DNA of 40,713 bases from Oceanospirillaceae bacterium (GCA_003523085.1 DPHD01000021.1:26078-66790), one strand, 5' to 3'; counted from the first letter of the stretch, positions 8,835 through 17,457 are shown. Notes: generated from the letters alone by a model not told the origin. A program made the numbers and translations.

Positions 8835-10904
8835 CTAAATCTCGATATGAAGATGATTAAAGCCGTCCACAAAGACCTTATTATTGGGGTGAATCACCGT
8901 GGTAGTGCCCGAGTCTTCTACAATCGCTGGACCTGCGAATCTCATACCAGGCAACAACTTTTCACCATTGTAGAGAATGGCTTGGTGTTTACCTTCCAAT
9001 GCAAAATCAACCTCTCGCACGCCTTTTCTAGCGACTTCTTCACTGACGTTTTGCAAGGGTCGTTGGCGCATTTTCAACTTACCCACTTCTGCCGCCGCCA
9101 CAAGATGAAGACCCACCATCTCTACCGGCGTGTCCAGCCTATAGGTATATTCTCGTTCATACGTTTCGTGAAACTCTTTCTCAATGGCATCCAAACTATG
9201 GTCTGTAATACGGCTATTGGATAACAATACTTCGGTCGTATGCTCTTGATTTTGATAGCGAAACTTACCATAGCGCAAAAAACTAACCTTGCTAGCGTCT
9301 ATGCCCTCTGCTTCAAATTGAGACAAGGCTTGGGCTTCAACTTCAGCAAATGTTTGTTCAATTTCAACGGCTGAACCCGGCGCCAAATCGACTAAATGTG
9401 TGATGAAAAAATCTCTTCGCAAATCCGACATCACCATGCCCCAAGCAGAAAACACAGCCGCCGCGGCGGGCACAACAACTTTCTTAACTCCAAGCTCTTG
9501 TGCTAGAGCAACGGCATGCATACCACCGCCACCGCCAAACGCAACCAAGGTGAAATCCCGAGGATCAAAGCCCCGGTTTAAAGACACCAGTTTTAGGGCG
9601 TTAACCATATTGTTGTTGGCTATGCGCACAATACCCTGTGCGGCTTCGTCTATATTAGCGCCTAACTGCTCACCCACCGTGGTTAATGCCAGTTCAGCTG
9701 CTTGCATATCTGCATTGATCGCGCCACCACAAAAGTACGTCGAATTAATTCTACCTAGCCATAAGTTGGCATCGGTTGTGGTCGCTGCTTGGCCTCCTCG
9801 ACCATAGGCCGCTGGCCCAGGCATAGCTCCTGCAGACTTGGGGCCAACATGTAATTTTCCAAAATCATCTACCCAAGCAATGGAACCACCACCGTTGCCA
9901 ATTTCAACTAAATCAACCACGGGCACCATAATAGGATAACCTGCACTCTTGCGATCTCGTTCTATCCAATAGTCCGTCATAATGCGTACTTGGCCATTTT
10001 CTATCAATGAACACTTAGCCGTTGTGCCACCTATATCCAAGGCTAGAACATTGGGCTCATCGATCATTTTTCCTAGTTCAGCGGCACCCCAAAATCCAGA
10101 GGCGGGGCCAGATTCAACCATGGTAATAGGAATGCGAGACACTGCTTCCAAGGAATCGACACCACAGTTTGACTGCATGATGTAGGGACTACCATTGAAG
10201 CCCTTAGCCTTTAAACCGTCATCTAAGCGCCGCAAATAACGCTCAGCAGCCGGCTGCACGTAAGCTGATAACACGGCCGTGTTGGTGCGTTCATACTCAC
10301 GCCATTCACGGGTAATCTGGTGCGAAGCGACGACAGCCACCTCTGGCCACAAGGTCCTAATATGCTGTATGACAGTTTGTTCATGGGCGGTATTGGCATA
10401 GCTGTGAAGAAAACATATGGCAATGGCTTCAACCCCTTCAGTTTTGAAATCCGCCAATATTTGCGGTACCTCGCTAAGGTCTAATGGGGTGACCTCCTCA
10501 CCCCGATAGCTCATGCGCCCGGGTAACTCACGGCGCAAATGACGAGGCACAAAGGGTGCCGGCTTTTGATAGTGTAAATTGAAAAAATCAGGCCGATTGC
10601 CACGTGCAATTTCTAACGTGTCACGAAAACCTTGAGTAGTAATTAGCCCTACAGTCACGCCTTTTCTTTCCGTCAAGGCATTGATGACAACGGTAGTCCC
10701 GTGTGCCAAGAACCCAATCCGTGCAGGATCAACGCCGCCTTTGTCCAACACATTGAGTACGCCTTGTTCAAAATTGGGTGGGGTGGTATCTGATTTGGCA
10801 GTAAGCACTATTGATTCACCCGTCTCACTATCAGTTTCGAAGCACACTAGGTCGGTAAATGTTCCGCCAACGTCGGTGGCTACTCTAACGGTCGATTGGC
10901 TCAT
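8835..10904 (-). CDS. hyuA: HyuA-type hydantoinase/oxoprolinase A subunit
   Basis: HyuA is the ATP-binding subunit of hydantoinase/oxoprolinase-type enzymes, with an acetate kinase-like (ASKHA) fold. Phosphate-binding loops are visible at the N-terminus (ATDVGGTFTDLV) and in the middle (LALDIGGTTAKCSL), along with FLAHGTTVVINAL, WREYERTNTAVLSAYV, MVESGPASG and the later VAFGGGGGMHA loop. The 689-residue length is normal. A strong AAGGAG lies 7 nt before ATG 10904, and the start overlaps the GAF gene stop by 4 bp. The preferred substrate (hydantoin, N-methylhydantoin, 5-oxoproline or another cyclic amide/ureide) is not determinable here. Confidence 0.94.
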   Translation of the reverse strand: MSQSTVRVATDVGGTFTDLVCFETDSETGESIVLTAKSDTTPPNFEQGVLNVLDKGGVDPARIGFLAHGTTVVINALTERKGVTVGLITTQGFRDTLEIARGNRPDFFNLHYQKPAPFVPRHLRRELPGRMSYRGEEVTPLDLSEVPQILADFKTEGVEAIAICFLHSYANTAHEQTVIQHIRTLWPEVAVVASHQITREWREYERTNTAVLSAYVQPAAERYLRRLDDGLKAKGFNGSPYIMQSNCGVDSLEAVSRIPITMVESGPASGFWGAAELGKMIDEPNVLALDIGGTTAKCSLIENGQVRIMTDYWIERDRKSAGYPIMVPVVDLVEIGNGGGSIAWVDDFGKLHVGPKSAGAMPGPAAYGRGGQAATTTDANLWLGRINSTYFCGGAINADMQAAELALTTVGEQLGANIDEAAQGIVRIANNNMVNALKLVSLNRGFDPRDFTLVAFGGGGGMHAVALAQELGVKKVVVPAAAAVFSAWGMVMSDLRRDFFITHLVDLAPGSAVEIEQTFAEVEAQALSQFEAEGIDASKVSFLRYGKFRYQNQEHTTEVLLSNSRITDHSLDAIEKEFHETYEREYTYRLDTPVEMVGLHLVAAAEVGKLKMRQRPLQNVSEEVARKGVREVDFALEGKHQAILYNGEKLLPGMRFAGPAIVEDSGTTTVIHPNNKVFVDGFNHLHIEI

Positions 10905-11404
10905 GCGCCTACTCCTTTATTTTCATTTAGTTCAAGCAACATAAAGCACGCCGCTGCCGGTAGTTTTAATGCCTCTGATAAGGCGACCTTTTGTTGGGTA
11001 AAATAATGTTCTTTATGCAAGCAGTTGACCGTGCCCAAAAATCGTCCGCCAACGACAATCGGAATATTAATGACTGACCCACATTCAAGGCTGTCGATTA
11101 ATTCAAAGTCTTCAAACACCTCCGCCAACTCAGCTATGGTGTTGGCGACGAAGCTCTCGTGGCGGCCCATGACTTGATCAGTCCATGGTGTAGGTTTGAT
11201 TGGTTTTGTGCCCAAAACTGGGTACGCTTGGGGCATATTGGTGTAGACTCGGTACGCGTGCCCAGCCTCCACATCAAACACCGTCAAGGTCAATAATCGG
11301 ACACCTAAATGTTCATCCACTAGTCTAAAGAAAGCATCTAAAGTCGTATTAGGTTGACTGCTTCCATCTGCCAGTGCAGCTGTAAATACTGCGGTGTTAC
11401 ACAT
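10901..11404 (-). CDS. Stand-alone GAF-domain protein
   Basis: A 167-residue soluble protein made almost entirely of one GAF domain (about residues 20-160): a helix with FFRLVDEHLGVRLLTLTVFD, a central VNIP-like IINIPI strand region written SVINIPIVVGGRFLGTVNC, and a final helix. No HTH, kinase or cyclase domain is attached. Similar GAF proteins are often encoded beside hydantoinase genes; they may bind a small ligand, but the role is unknown. The gene overlaps dppF-like upstream by 8 bp and hyuA downstream by 4 bp, so it is tightly embedded in the operon. Confidence 0.8.
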   Translation of the reverse strand: MCNTAVFTAALADGSSQPNTTLDAFFRLVDEHLGVRLLTLTVFDVEAGHAYRVYTNMPQAYPVLGTKPIKPTPWTDQVMGRHESFVANTIAELAEVFEDFELIDSLECGSVINIPIVVGGRFLGTVNCLHKEHYFTQQKVALSEALKLPAAACFMLLELNENKGVGA

Positions 11405-12212
11405 AACTATTTTCCATATTAGAGAGTTTATTTCGCAGCAACTGTTCCGCTTCTGTAACTACCGGCACTGCTGCGATCAACTGTTGAGTATAAGCATGGG
11501 CTGGGCGGGTGAATACTTGGCTAGTGGCGGCCAATTCAACCAAACTGCCCTGTTTAAAAACCGCGACTCTGTCTGCCACATTACGCACCACGCTCAGATC
11601 GTGGGTGATGAATAGAAAACTTAAATTGCGCCTTTGTTTTAGTTCGGCAAGCAAGCACAATACTCTAGCTTGTACTAGCACATCTAATGCTGAAGTTGGT
11701 TCGTCCAATACCACTAATTTAGAATCACATGCTAGGGCCCGTGCGATGGCAACCCGCTGACGTTGGCCGCCAGACAGAGACGCTGGCGAGCGCATGGCAA
11801 AATCTTCATCTAACCCCACCTCCGCCAACAACACCTTCACTTGAGTATCCCGCTCGCGTGCCGAACCCAATTGATGTACGTCTAAAGGCAGGCGTAATGA
11901 AGCGCCTATTGAGCGACGTGGGTTGAGGGATGACATGGGATTTTGCTGCACCAACTGAATCATGCGCCGGTGTTCCAGGTTTCGGCGTGTCGGCAGGCGC
12001 TCGCCGTTAAACAGCACCTCACCTTCACAGCCTGGATAAATGCCCAATATAATATTAGCTAGGGTACTTTTCCCCGAACCTGACTCACCCACTATGGCAA
12101 GGCATTCACCCTCAGCCACGTCTAGAGAAACATTGGTTAACGCCTTCACCTTGTGGTTGCCTAGATGAAAGGTTTTACTGACATTGTTTACCGACAAAAT
12201 AGGCTGCGTCAT
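11397..12212 (-). CDS. dppF: Oligopeptide ABC transporter ATPase (DppF/OppF-like)
   Basis: One of the two ATPases of a family-5 (peptide/nickel) ABC importer. In order: Walker A GESGSGKST, Q-loop QLVQQNPMSSLNP, signature LSGGQRQR, Walker B LVVLDEPTSALDV and H-loop FITHDL. The family's C-terminal region is short (about 35 residues after the H-loop domain). It is coupled to the preceding ATPase gene by an ATGA overlap. It acts at the inner face of the cytoplasmic membrane with the DppB/C-like permeases. Confidence 0.92.
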   Translation of the reverse strand: MTQPILSVNNVSKTFHLGNHKVKALTNVSLDVAEGECLAIVGESGSGKSTLANIILGIYPGCEGEVLFNGERLPTRRNLEHRRMIQLVQQNPMSSLNPRRSIGASLRLPLDVHQLGSARERDTQVKVLLAEVGLDEDFAMRSPASLSGGQRQRVAIARALACDSKLVVLDEPTSALDVLVQARVLCLLAELKQRRNLSFLFITHDLSVVRNVADRVAVFKQGSLVELAATSQVFTRPAHAYTQQLIAAVPVVTEAEQLLRNKLSNMENSYV

Positions 12213-13090
12213 GACGGTACCGCCGTAGGCTGGTGATGAAAAGCGGGTTCCTGATACCGGCTGACATCGTCTGCAACATCAGATAGCCCGTCCCCAGTCA
12301 AACGTGGTACAGCTGCCAATAGTGCTTGGGTATATGCATGGCGTGGCGACTGGTAAATTTGTTCTGTAGTGCCAGACTCAACGATACGCCCTTGATAAAT
12401 AACGTACACCCTATCAGCGAACTCACGCACTACGCCCAAGTTATGGGAAATAAATAAAACTGCGGTGCCGTACTGGGTAACCATGTCTCGCATCAAACGT
12501 AATGTTTGTGCTTGTACTGAAACATCTAGGGCGGTACCAGGTTCGTCAGCAATCAGCAATTTAGGTTGATTGGCTAGTGCCATAGCAATCATGATACGTT
12601 GATTTAAGCCACCCGATAATTGGAATGCGTATGAATCTAAAACGCGTTGAGGGTCTTGAATTGACACCTCTGTTAATAGCTCAATAGCCTTGGCGTTTGC
12701 CTGTTTCAAACTGATACCAGTTTGACGTCGAGCCAACACTTCATGAAATAATGCTGCAATGGTAAACACTGGGTTCAAGGATGACGTTGGGTCTTGAAAT
12801 ATCATACTTATTTCGCGCCCTCTCAAAGCCTCTCTTTTGAGATCAGGGAGGGCTTGTAGGTCTTCTCCATAAAAGCGAATGAGCCCCTGTGTTACTACGC
12901 CTTTTTGCTCCTGCAGCAAACCTAAAATTAACCTTGCGGTGACCGATTTACCTGACCCCGATTCACCAACCAATGCCACCCGCTCCCTTGGATTAATGGT
13001 GACGTTAATGCCATGCAGCACCGTGTTTACACTTGAGATTGTTCGAAACTGTAACTTTAAATCTAAAATTTCCAATGCCGGATGGGTCAT
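12209..13090 (-). CDS. dppD: Oligopeptide ABC transporter ATPase (DppD/OppD-like)
   Basis: This is the second ATPase of the importer, 293 residues: Walker A GESGSGKSV, Q-loop MIFQDPTSSLNP, signature LSGGLNQR, Walker B LLIADEP and H-loop FISHNL. The residue after the Walker B EP is Gly (DEPGTALDV) where the family nearly always has Thr, a mild oddity. The C-terminal oligopeptide-transporter extension (YTQALLAAVPRL) is present. It overlaps dppC and dppF by 4 bp each. Confidence 0.92.
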   Translation of the reverse strand: MTHPALEILDLKLQFRTISSVNTVLHGINVTINPRERVALVGESGSGKSVTARLILGLLQEQKGVVTQGLIRFYGEDLQALPDLKREALRGREISMIFQDPTSSLNPVFTIAALFHEVLARRQTGISLKQANAKAIELLTEVSIQDPQRVLDSYAFQLSGGLNQRIMIAMALANQPKLLIADEPGTALDVSVQAQTLRLMRDMVTQYGTAVLFISHNLGVVREFADRVYVIYQGRIVESGTTEQIYQSPRHAYTQALLAAVPRLTGDGLSDVADDVSRYQEPAFHHQPTAVPS

Positions 13091-13920
13091 TTATGCACTC
13101 CCAATATGTCCCTCAAGGCGTCTCCCAAAAGATTGAAGCCAAACACAGCAAACAAAATGGCGAGACCAGGAAAAATAGTTAGCCACCAAGAATCTGGTAA
13201 GTAACGAGCGCCCTCTGCTACCATGGACCCTAGGTCCGGAGTTGGCGCTTGAACACCCAGGCCTAGGAAAGACAGGGATGATGCGATGAGAATTACAAAG
13301 CCCAAATCCAAGGTCATTTTAGTCACTATGGCAGGCATACAATTGGGCAGAATTTCACGCATCATGATATGCATTTTTGATGCACCAATGACTTCGGCAG
13401 CTAGCACATAACCTTCTTCGCGTTCGGCTCGGGTGAGGTTATAAACCAAGCGCGTATACCAAGGCCACCACATGACAGTAACGGCAAGCATGCCATTAAA
13501 TAGGCTGGGTTCTAGTAGCCCCATCACCGACATAGCAAGCACTAGCGGCGGTATTGATAGAAATACGTCCGTCAGCCGCATTAGCACGAAGTCTACACGC
13601 CCACCGATGTAGCCAGCGATCAGCCCTACCACAACGCCGACGGGCACCGCTAGCAGCAATACCACAACGCCCAACGCCAAAGATATTCGGTAGGCGTATA
13701 AAATACGGCTGAATATGTCCCGTCCAACTAAGTCGGTACCCATAATATTAGGCCACTTAGGAGCTTGATTGAAATTCGAAAAATCAACTACCGCACCTCG
13801 GTGCTCAGGAAACGGCGCGATGAAATCGGCCAACAAGGCCCCAGTCAAGACGAGTAGGATCAATGCCAAACCCACAAGCGATAAGGGGTTGGCAGCCATT
13901 ATGGCGAACACGCGTTTCAT
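13087..13920 (-). CDS. dppC: Peptide ABC transporter permease (DppC-like)
   Basis: An inner-membrane permease of 277 residues with an N-terminal membrane helix (PLSLVGLALILLVLTGALLA), the GTDLVGRDIFSRILY motif characteristic of DppC/OppC proteins, several further hydrophobic segments and the cytoplasmic coupling loop (AAEVIGASKMHIMMREILP). The C-terminus FNLLGDALRDILGV is also typical. It pairs with the DppB-like protein encoded just upstream; the genes overlap by 4 bp. Confidence 0.92.
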   Translation of the reverse strand: MKRVFAIMAANPLSLVGLALILLVLTGALLADFIAPFPEHRGAVVDFSNFNQAPKWPNIMGTDLVGRDIFSRILYAYRISLALGVVVLLLAVPVGVVVGLIAGYIGGRVDFVLMRLTDVFLSIPPLVLAMSVMGLLEPSLFNGMLAVTVMWWPWYTRLVYNLTRAEREEGYVLAAEVIGASKMHIMMREILPNCMPAIVTKMTLDLGFVILIASSLSFLGLGVQAPTPDLGSMVAEGARYLPDSWWLTIFPGLAILFAVFGFNLLGDALRDILGVHK

Positions 13921-14942
13921 AGAGGCCTCTGTGAGTATCGGATTCGCGGGTTGATGATGCCAATTAAGACATCCACAAGAATGTTGACGACCACAAAGGT
14001 CGCAGCGATAACCAACACGGTGCCCACTATGGCATTGAGATCTTTACGAAGAATAACTGCAACGCCATAGCGAGACAGCCCTGGCCATGCAAAGACCGCT
14101 TCAACTAAAAACGCATTGCCTAACATGGCCGCGAAGTCCAGACCAATAATAGTTAATGATGGTATCAGGGAAGGCTTAAAAGCATATTTTTTTGCAATGC
14201 GAGAGGCCGAGACACCATACGCTTTCGCCATTTCAATATAAGGTTTCTCATAGGTCTCTATCATGTTGGCGCGAGTCAATCTTGCTGCTTGGCCTATGCC
14301 AGACAGCGCCAACGCAAAAGCAGGTAAAACTATATGCCATGCGGCATTGAAAAAGCCGCCAATATTACCGGCTAATAGAGTGTCAATTAATAAAAAACCA
14401 GTGATCGTTTGAATTTCATAAACGTCTTCGATACGTCCTGCCACTGGGAATATAGGCAAAAAGAACGCCAATAAAAGCATTAAAACAACGGCCCAAACAA
14501 AACTCGGTGCCGAAACGCCTAATAGGGCAATGACACGTATCAGGTTGTCGGCAAAGCGGCCTTGGAAACGTGCAGAAATAATACCTAAAGGTAAACCGAT
14601 GAGGACCATCATCAGCCCCGCTACCAACACCAACTCCAGTGTGGCTGGCAAAAACTGTGCTATATCGGTTGTGACGGGTCTATTAGTATACAAGGAGACG
14701 CCTAGATCCCCTTGAGATAAATCACGTACAAAGTACCCATACTGTACATAAATAGGATCATTCAGATGCAAGTTTTCACGTAATATCAAAACTTGTTCAG
14801 TGGTTGCGTTCGGTCCCAGCGCGATACGCGCAGGATCACCAGGAATAATGCGGGCAATGGCGAATATCAACATTGACACTCCGACCAACACCAGTAACCC
14901 AATGCCTAGTCGTCTTGCTATTAGGCGTAAAATAGCCGTCAC
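13917..14942 (-). CDS. dppB: Peptide ABC transporter permease (DppB-like)
   Basis: An inner-membrane permease of 341 residues with the DppB/OppB N-terminus (LIARRLGIGLLVLVGVSMLIF, then IPGDPARIALGP), about six membrane segments and the coupling loop EMAKAYGVSASRIAKKYAF. The start is a GTG at 14942 preceded by a strong AAGGAGGG about 8 nt upstream; no better ATG exists. It is separated from the binding-protein gene by 59 bp containing a hairpin. Confidence 0.92.
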   Translation of the reverse strand: MTAILRLIARRLGIGLLVLVGVSMLIFAIARIIPGDPARIALGPNATTEQVLILRENLHLNDPIYVQYGYFVRDLSQGDLGVSLYTNRPVTTDIAQFLPATLELVLVAGLMMVLIGLPLGIISARFQGRFADNLIRVIALLGVSAPSFVWAVVLMLLLAFFLPIFPVAGRIEDVYEIQTITGFLLIDTLLAGNIGGFFNAAWHIVLPAFALALSGIGQAARLTRANMIETYEKPYIEMAKAYGVSASRIAKKYAFKPSLIPSLTIIGLDFAAMLGNAFLVEAVFAWPGLSRYGVAVILRKDLNAIVGTVLVIAATFVVVNILVDVLIGIINPRIRYSQRPL

Positions 14943-14964
14943 TGCCTACCCTCCTTCTGTTCGG

Positions 14965-14990
14965 TCAGGGCGACGCAACCGCCGCCCTGA
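14965..14990 (-). other. Intercistronic hairpin after the binding-protein gene
   Basis: TCAGGGCG (14965-14972) and CGCCCTGA (14983-14990) form a perfect 8-bp GC-rich stem with a 10-nt loop, just after the stop of the solute-binding-protein gene. There is no U-run, so it is more likely an mRNA 3'-stabilising hairpin or partial attenuator than a terminator, a layout common where binding protein is needed in excess over permease. Confidence 0.55.
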
Positions 14991-15001
14991 TGATGGATCA
15001 A

Positions 15002-16597
15002 TTAATCCTTAACTGACATCAATCGGAACAAGAAACCCATGCCATCCAAGCCAAACCCTTGGTTTGGATCAGTTAGGGCTGGCGCGCTCACTCGCGTACT
15101 CGCAGCAAATACAGATTGCCTATCAAAGGCGTAGATAGTAGGTGCAATCGACATTAACCGATCATTCAGTGCAGCGTAAGCTTGTTCACGTTCGGCTGCG
15201 TTGGCACCGGAGCGACCCGCGTCCAATAGGGCATCAACCTGAGCATCGTTCAAGTATTCTGGCGACTGCCAAGTACCCGGCGTCGAAGAATGATACATGC
15301 CATAAATCAATGTATCCGGGTCACCTGTAACGGCGTTGACGAACAACTGAGAAACGTGAGGTGTGTTTTCTGGCTTAGACACTTGCTCAGCAAATAGAGC
15401 CCATGGCAGTTTCTTTATTTCACCCTTGAAACCAAGTTCGGTGAAATTGGATAGCATTAACAAAGCAATACGCTCTTCAAGAGGAACTTCCGCAATCCAA
15501 GACAACTCCAAGGTATAATCGGACGCATTGTACTTGCACAGTTGCAAGTGTTCTTTTGCGGCGTCCATGTCCCGCTCAAGTATTTGGCCTGCTGGGTTTG
15601 AGCCAAACATACCTACGGGAATAGCGCCGGTCGCCGAGCGGCCAGATGAGACGTCATCATTAATAGCAATCAATTTGACCACCGCCGCATAGTCAAAAGC
15701 GTTGCTCAAGGCCTGACGACAATGGACATCATCCAAAGGTGGTTTGGTGGTATTCATCTTGATGTAAAAAGCACCAGTACCCGATTCCGTGAACAACTGT
15801 GCACCATCGTGGGCTAAAGCTTTAATGACTTCGGGCGGTAACCATTGGGAAGCTATATCATGCTTACCTTGAGCAATCAACGTGCGAACAGTGGCGGCTT
15901 CCAAACCATAACGTAGACGAACGGTATCTGGCGCAGAATCGTCCACACTGAGGAAATAGCTGTCAGACTTCGCCATCACGGTTTCTTGTTGCGGATTGTG
16001 TTGTGTAACTTGGTAAGCACCCGTACCTGCACCATGCCCCGACAGGTAGGCTTGGCCCCAATCACCCATATCACCATCCCCAACGGCTAGGTTTGCCATC
16101 ACCGTTTGTTGGTCAACAATAGGCAAGCGGATAAGAGAAGAGATAAAGGGTGCATAGGGCTTGGACAAAGTAAATTGCACCGTGTGCGCGTCGATTGCGG
16201 TAACGGAATCAACAATGGCGAACAAATAGGACAAGCCTGCGCCCAATGCTTTCATACGTTGTAAAGAAAATACAACATCATCAGCCGTCATCAAATTTCC
16301 ACTTTGGAATTTGGCGTCAGTTCTGAGGCTAAAAGTATAACTATTGCCGTCGTTGGTCCAGCCTGTAGCCAAGTGGGGCGCAAATCCTGCCCCGCCTTGA
16401 ACCGGCAACACAAGTGTGTCATAAACATTAAACATCAATATGGAATCAGCGTAATCAGACGCTTTAGCGGGATCAAGTTCACCTACGGCGACCTCGTCCA
16501 AACGCAGCGTACCGCCTGCTACAACTGATGATGAAGCACCTATAATTGCAGCAGTTGCAAATAATATAGGTACCGTTTTCCTAAACATCGCTTTCAT
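15002..16597 (-). CDS. dppA: Family-5 periplasmic solute-binding protein (DppA-like)
   Basis: This is the periplasmic substrate-capturing component of the importer, 531 residues. A signal peptide is visible (FRKTVPILFATAAIIGASSS, cleavage probably after VVA). The mature part follows the SBP_bac_5 pattern: LDPAKASDYADS-type opening, FAPHLATGWTNDGNSYTFSL, TADDVVFSLQR and PPLDDVHCRQALSNAFDY. ATG 16597 is chosen because GAGGAG lies 7-8 nt upstream; a GTG at 16603 would be too close to it. It overlaps or abuts the regulator stop. The ligand could be peptides or a non-peptide compound, since this family also binds opines, nickel chelates and glutathione. Confidence 0.92.
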   Translation of the reverse strand: MKAMFRKTVPILFATAAIIGASSSVVAGGTLRLDEVAVGELDPAKASDYADSILMFNVYDTLVLPVQGGAGFAPHLATGWTNDGNSYTFSLRTDAKFQSGNLMTADDVVFSLQRMKALGAGLSYLFAIVDSVTAIDAHTVQFTLSKPYAPFISSLIRLPIVDQQTVMANLAVGDGDMGDWGQAYLSGHGAGTGAYQVTQHNPQQETVMAKSDSYFLSVDDSAPDTVRLRYGLEAATVRTLIAQGKHDIASQWLPPEVIKALAHDGAQLFTESGTGAFYIKMNTTKPPLDDVHCRQALSNAFDYAAVVKLIAINDDVSSGRSATGAIPVGMFGSNPAGQILERDMDAAKEHLQLCKYNASDYTLELSWIAEVPLEERIALLMLSNFTELGFKGEIKKLPWALFAEQVSKPENTPHVSQLFVNAVTGDPDTLIYGMYHSSTPGTWQSPEYLNDAQVDALLDAGRSGANAAEREQAYAALNDRLMSIAPTIYAFDRQSVFAASTRVSAPALTDPNQGFGLDGMGFLFRLMSVKD

Positions 16598-16599
16598 TT

Positions 16600-17283
16600 T
16601 CACTTCTCCTCACTGGTATTATTCTCCGACGAGGTCTCCGGCAAGCATGGGCTTTTAACAAGCCCATGCCCTGCATGGATACCCGGCACATCGGTTCCTG
16701 CTGTTTTATCGCCAAACACATTCATGGTGCCCACATGCAGAAGAACAACGGGCTTATCTGTATGATTCCATGCGGAATGGCGTCTAGTGGATTCGAAATG
16801 AATGGAGTCACCCGTTTCCAAAACCGTATCCACATCTTCTATATTGATCGTGATTGCACCTTCAAGGATGAAAAAAAGCTCCTCACCTTGGTGCTGAATA
16901 GCTTCCGATTTGTAACCCGGCATTTCATGGATAATCACACTATTAATGAGATTCCCTGGAAAGGACGCCGAGATACGCTCGTAATACAAACCTGTATTAT
17001 TGACAGAATAGGTAGGTCTTTCTCGGTGACGTGTCAGAGGAGAACTCCCCGAGGGTTGAATTAAAAAATTTGACACGTCAGTGCCAAGCACTTGGGCAAT
17101 TGTCGTCAAAGAAGACAGGGAAGGTGCTGTGAGGCCCCGTTCAACTTGTGAAATAAAACCTACCGATAAGCCAGCAGTATCTGCCACTTCTTTCATGGTC
17201 ATTTTAAGATGACGTCGACTAGTGCGCAGTTGTTCACCAAGAGCGTTTTTGCCACCTTCAGCACCGGTGCTTTTTTCTTCCAT
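16600..17283 (-). CDS. XRE-family HTH regulator with C-terminal cupin sensor
   Basis: A two-domain transcription regulator: helix-turn-helix at about residues 15-70 (LGEQLRTSRRHLKMTMKEVA, GLSVGFISQVERGLTAPSL) followed by a cupin barrel (GYKSEAIQHQGEELFFILEG, then ESTRRHSAWNHTDKPVVLLH) that normally binds the small-molecule effector. PuuR-type regulators share this architecture. It is the first gene of the minus-strand unit, with two odd palindromes (17306-17322, 17355-17377) directly upstream, so it probably controls its own operon. The ATG at 17283 is used; an ATG at 17292 (three residues longer) is equally possible because no clear ribosome site separates them. Confidence 0.9.
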   Translation of the reverse strand: MEEKSTGAEGGKNALGEQLRTSRRHLKMTMKEVADTAGLSVGFISQVERGLTAPSLSSLTTIAQVLGTDVSNFLIQPSGSSPLTRHRERPTYSVNNTGLYYERISASFPGNLINSVIIHEMPGYKSEAIQHQGEELFFILEGAITINIEDVDTVLETGDSIHFESTRRHSAWNHTDKPVVLLHVGTMNVFGDKTAGTDVPGIHAGHGLVKSPCLPETSSENNTSEEK

Positions 17284-17305
17284 TACAATCATCAACTCAG
17301 TAAAT

Positions 17306-17322
17306 TTTTAGTATTACTAAAA
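17306..17322. promoter_or_regulatory. Operator 1 of the XRE-cupin regulator (palindrome)
   Basis: TTTTAGTATTACTAAAA is a perfect odd-length palindrome around T17314. The core TAGTATTACTA recurs as its complement (TAGTAATACTA) at 17361-17371, 52 bp away centre to centre, about five helical turns. This suggests cooperative binding of a dimeric regulator; the adjacent HTH gene is the obvious candidate. Confidence 0.65.
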
Positions 17323-17352
17323 TATACTGTGCCCAACCATGGCATTTGTCAA
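17321..17352 (-). promoter_or_regulatory. Candidate promoter of the island operon
   Basis: Reading the minus strand, TTGACA (17352-17347) is a perfect -35. The best -10 is TATATT (17326-17321) with a long 20-bp spacer; AGTATA with 18 bp is the alternative. It lies between and against the two palindromes, in front of the regulator gene. The long spacer makes the exact -10 uncertain. Confidence 0.4.
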
Positions 17353-17375
17353 CATAATTTTAGTAATACTATAAT
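17346..17375 (+). promoter_or_regulatory. Candidate divergent plus-strand promoter
   Basis: TTGTCA (17346-17351) and a perfect TATAAT (17370-17375) are separated by 18 bp. The -10 is embedded in operator 2. Downstream are AAGGAG (17388-17393) and an 18-codon frame, then only about 70 bp before the lutC remnant, so this promoter has no complete gene to drive. Confidence 0.5.
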
Positions 17376-17377
17376 TA
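17355..17377. promoter_or_regulatory. Operator 2 of the XRE-cupin regulator (palindrome)
   Basis: The core TAGTAATACTA (17361-17371) is flanked by matching TAATT/AATTA arms with one mismatched pair next to the core. It overlaps the -10 of the plus-strand promoter candidate and sits just upstream of the -35 candidate for the regulator operon, so occupation would affect both directions. Confidence 0.65.
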
Positions 17378-17400
17378 TGTTGAATTTAAGGAGTCCAGTA

Positions 17401-17457
17401 TTGAATGGCTGCATGTACTTCTCTGGGAGTTCGAAACCGCGAATGACTCGCCGATGA
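17401..17457 (+). pseudogene. Short frame after a promoter and ribosome site; possible remnant of a divergent gene
   Basis: A near-ideal AAGGAG is followed by 7 nt and a TTG start encoding NGCMYFSGSSKPRMTRR-stop (18 codons). An ATG at 17405 gives an alternative 13-codon frame. Neither resembles a protein I recognise. Because the island edge (17529) follows closely, this may be the 5' stump of a divergently transcribed gene lost on recombination, or a real small peptide or leader. Low certainty. Confidence 0.3.

Noticed and set aside
8830..8872. Longer N-terminus of the second hyuB (14 extra residues from 8872)
   Set aside because: The extra residues lie within hyuA, have no family similarity, and the ATG at 8830 restores the same start as the paralogous neighbour.
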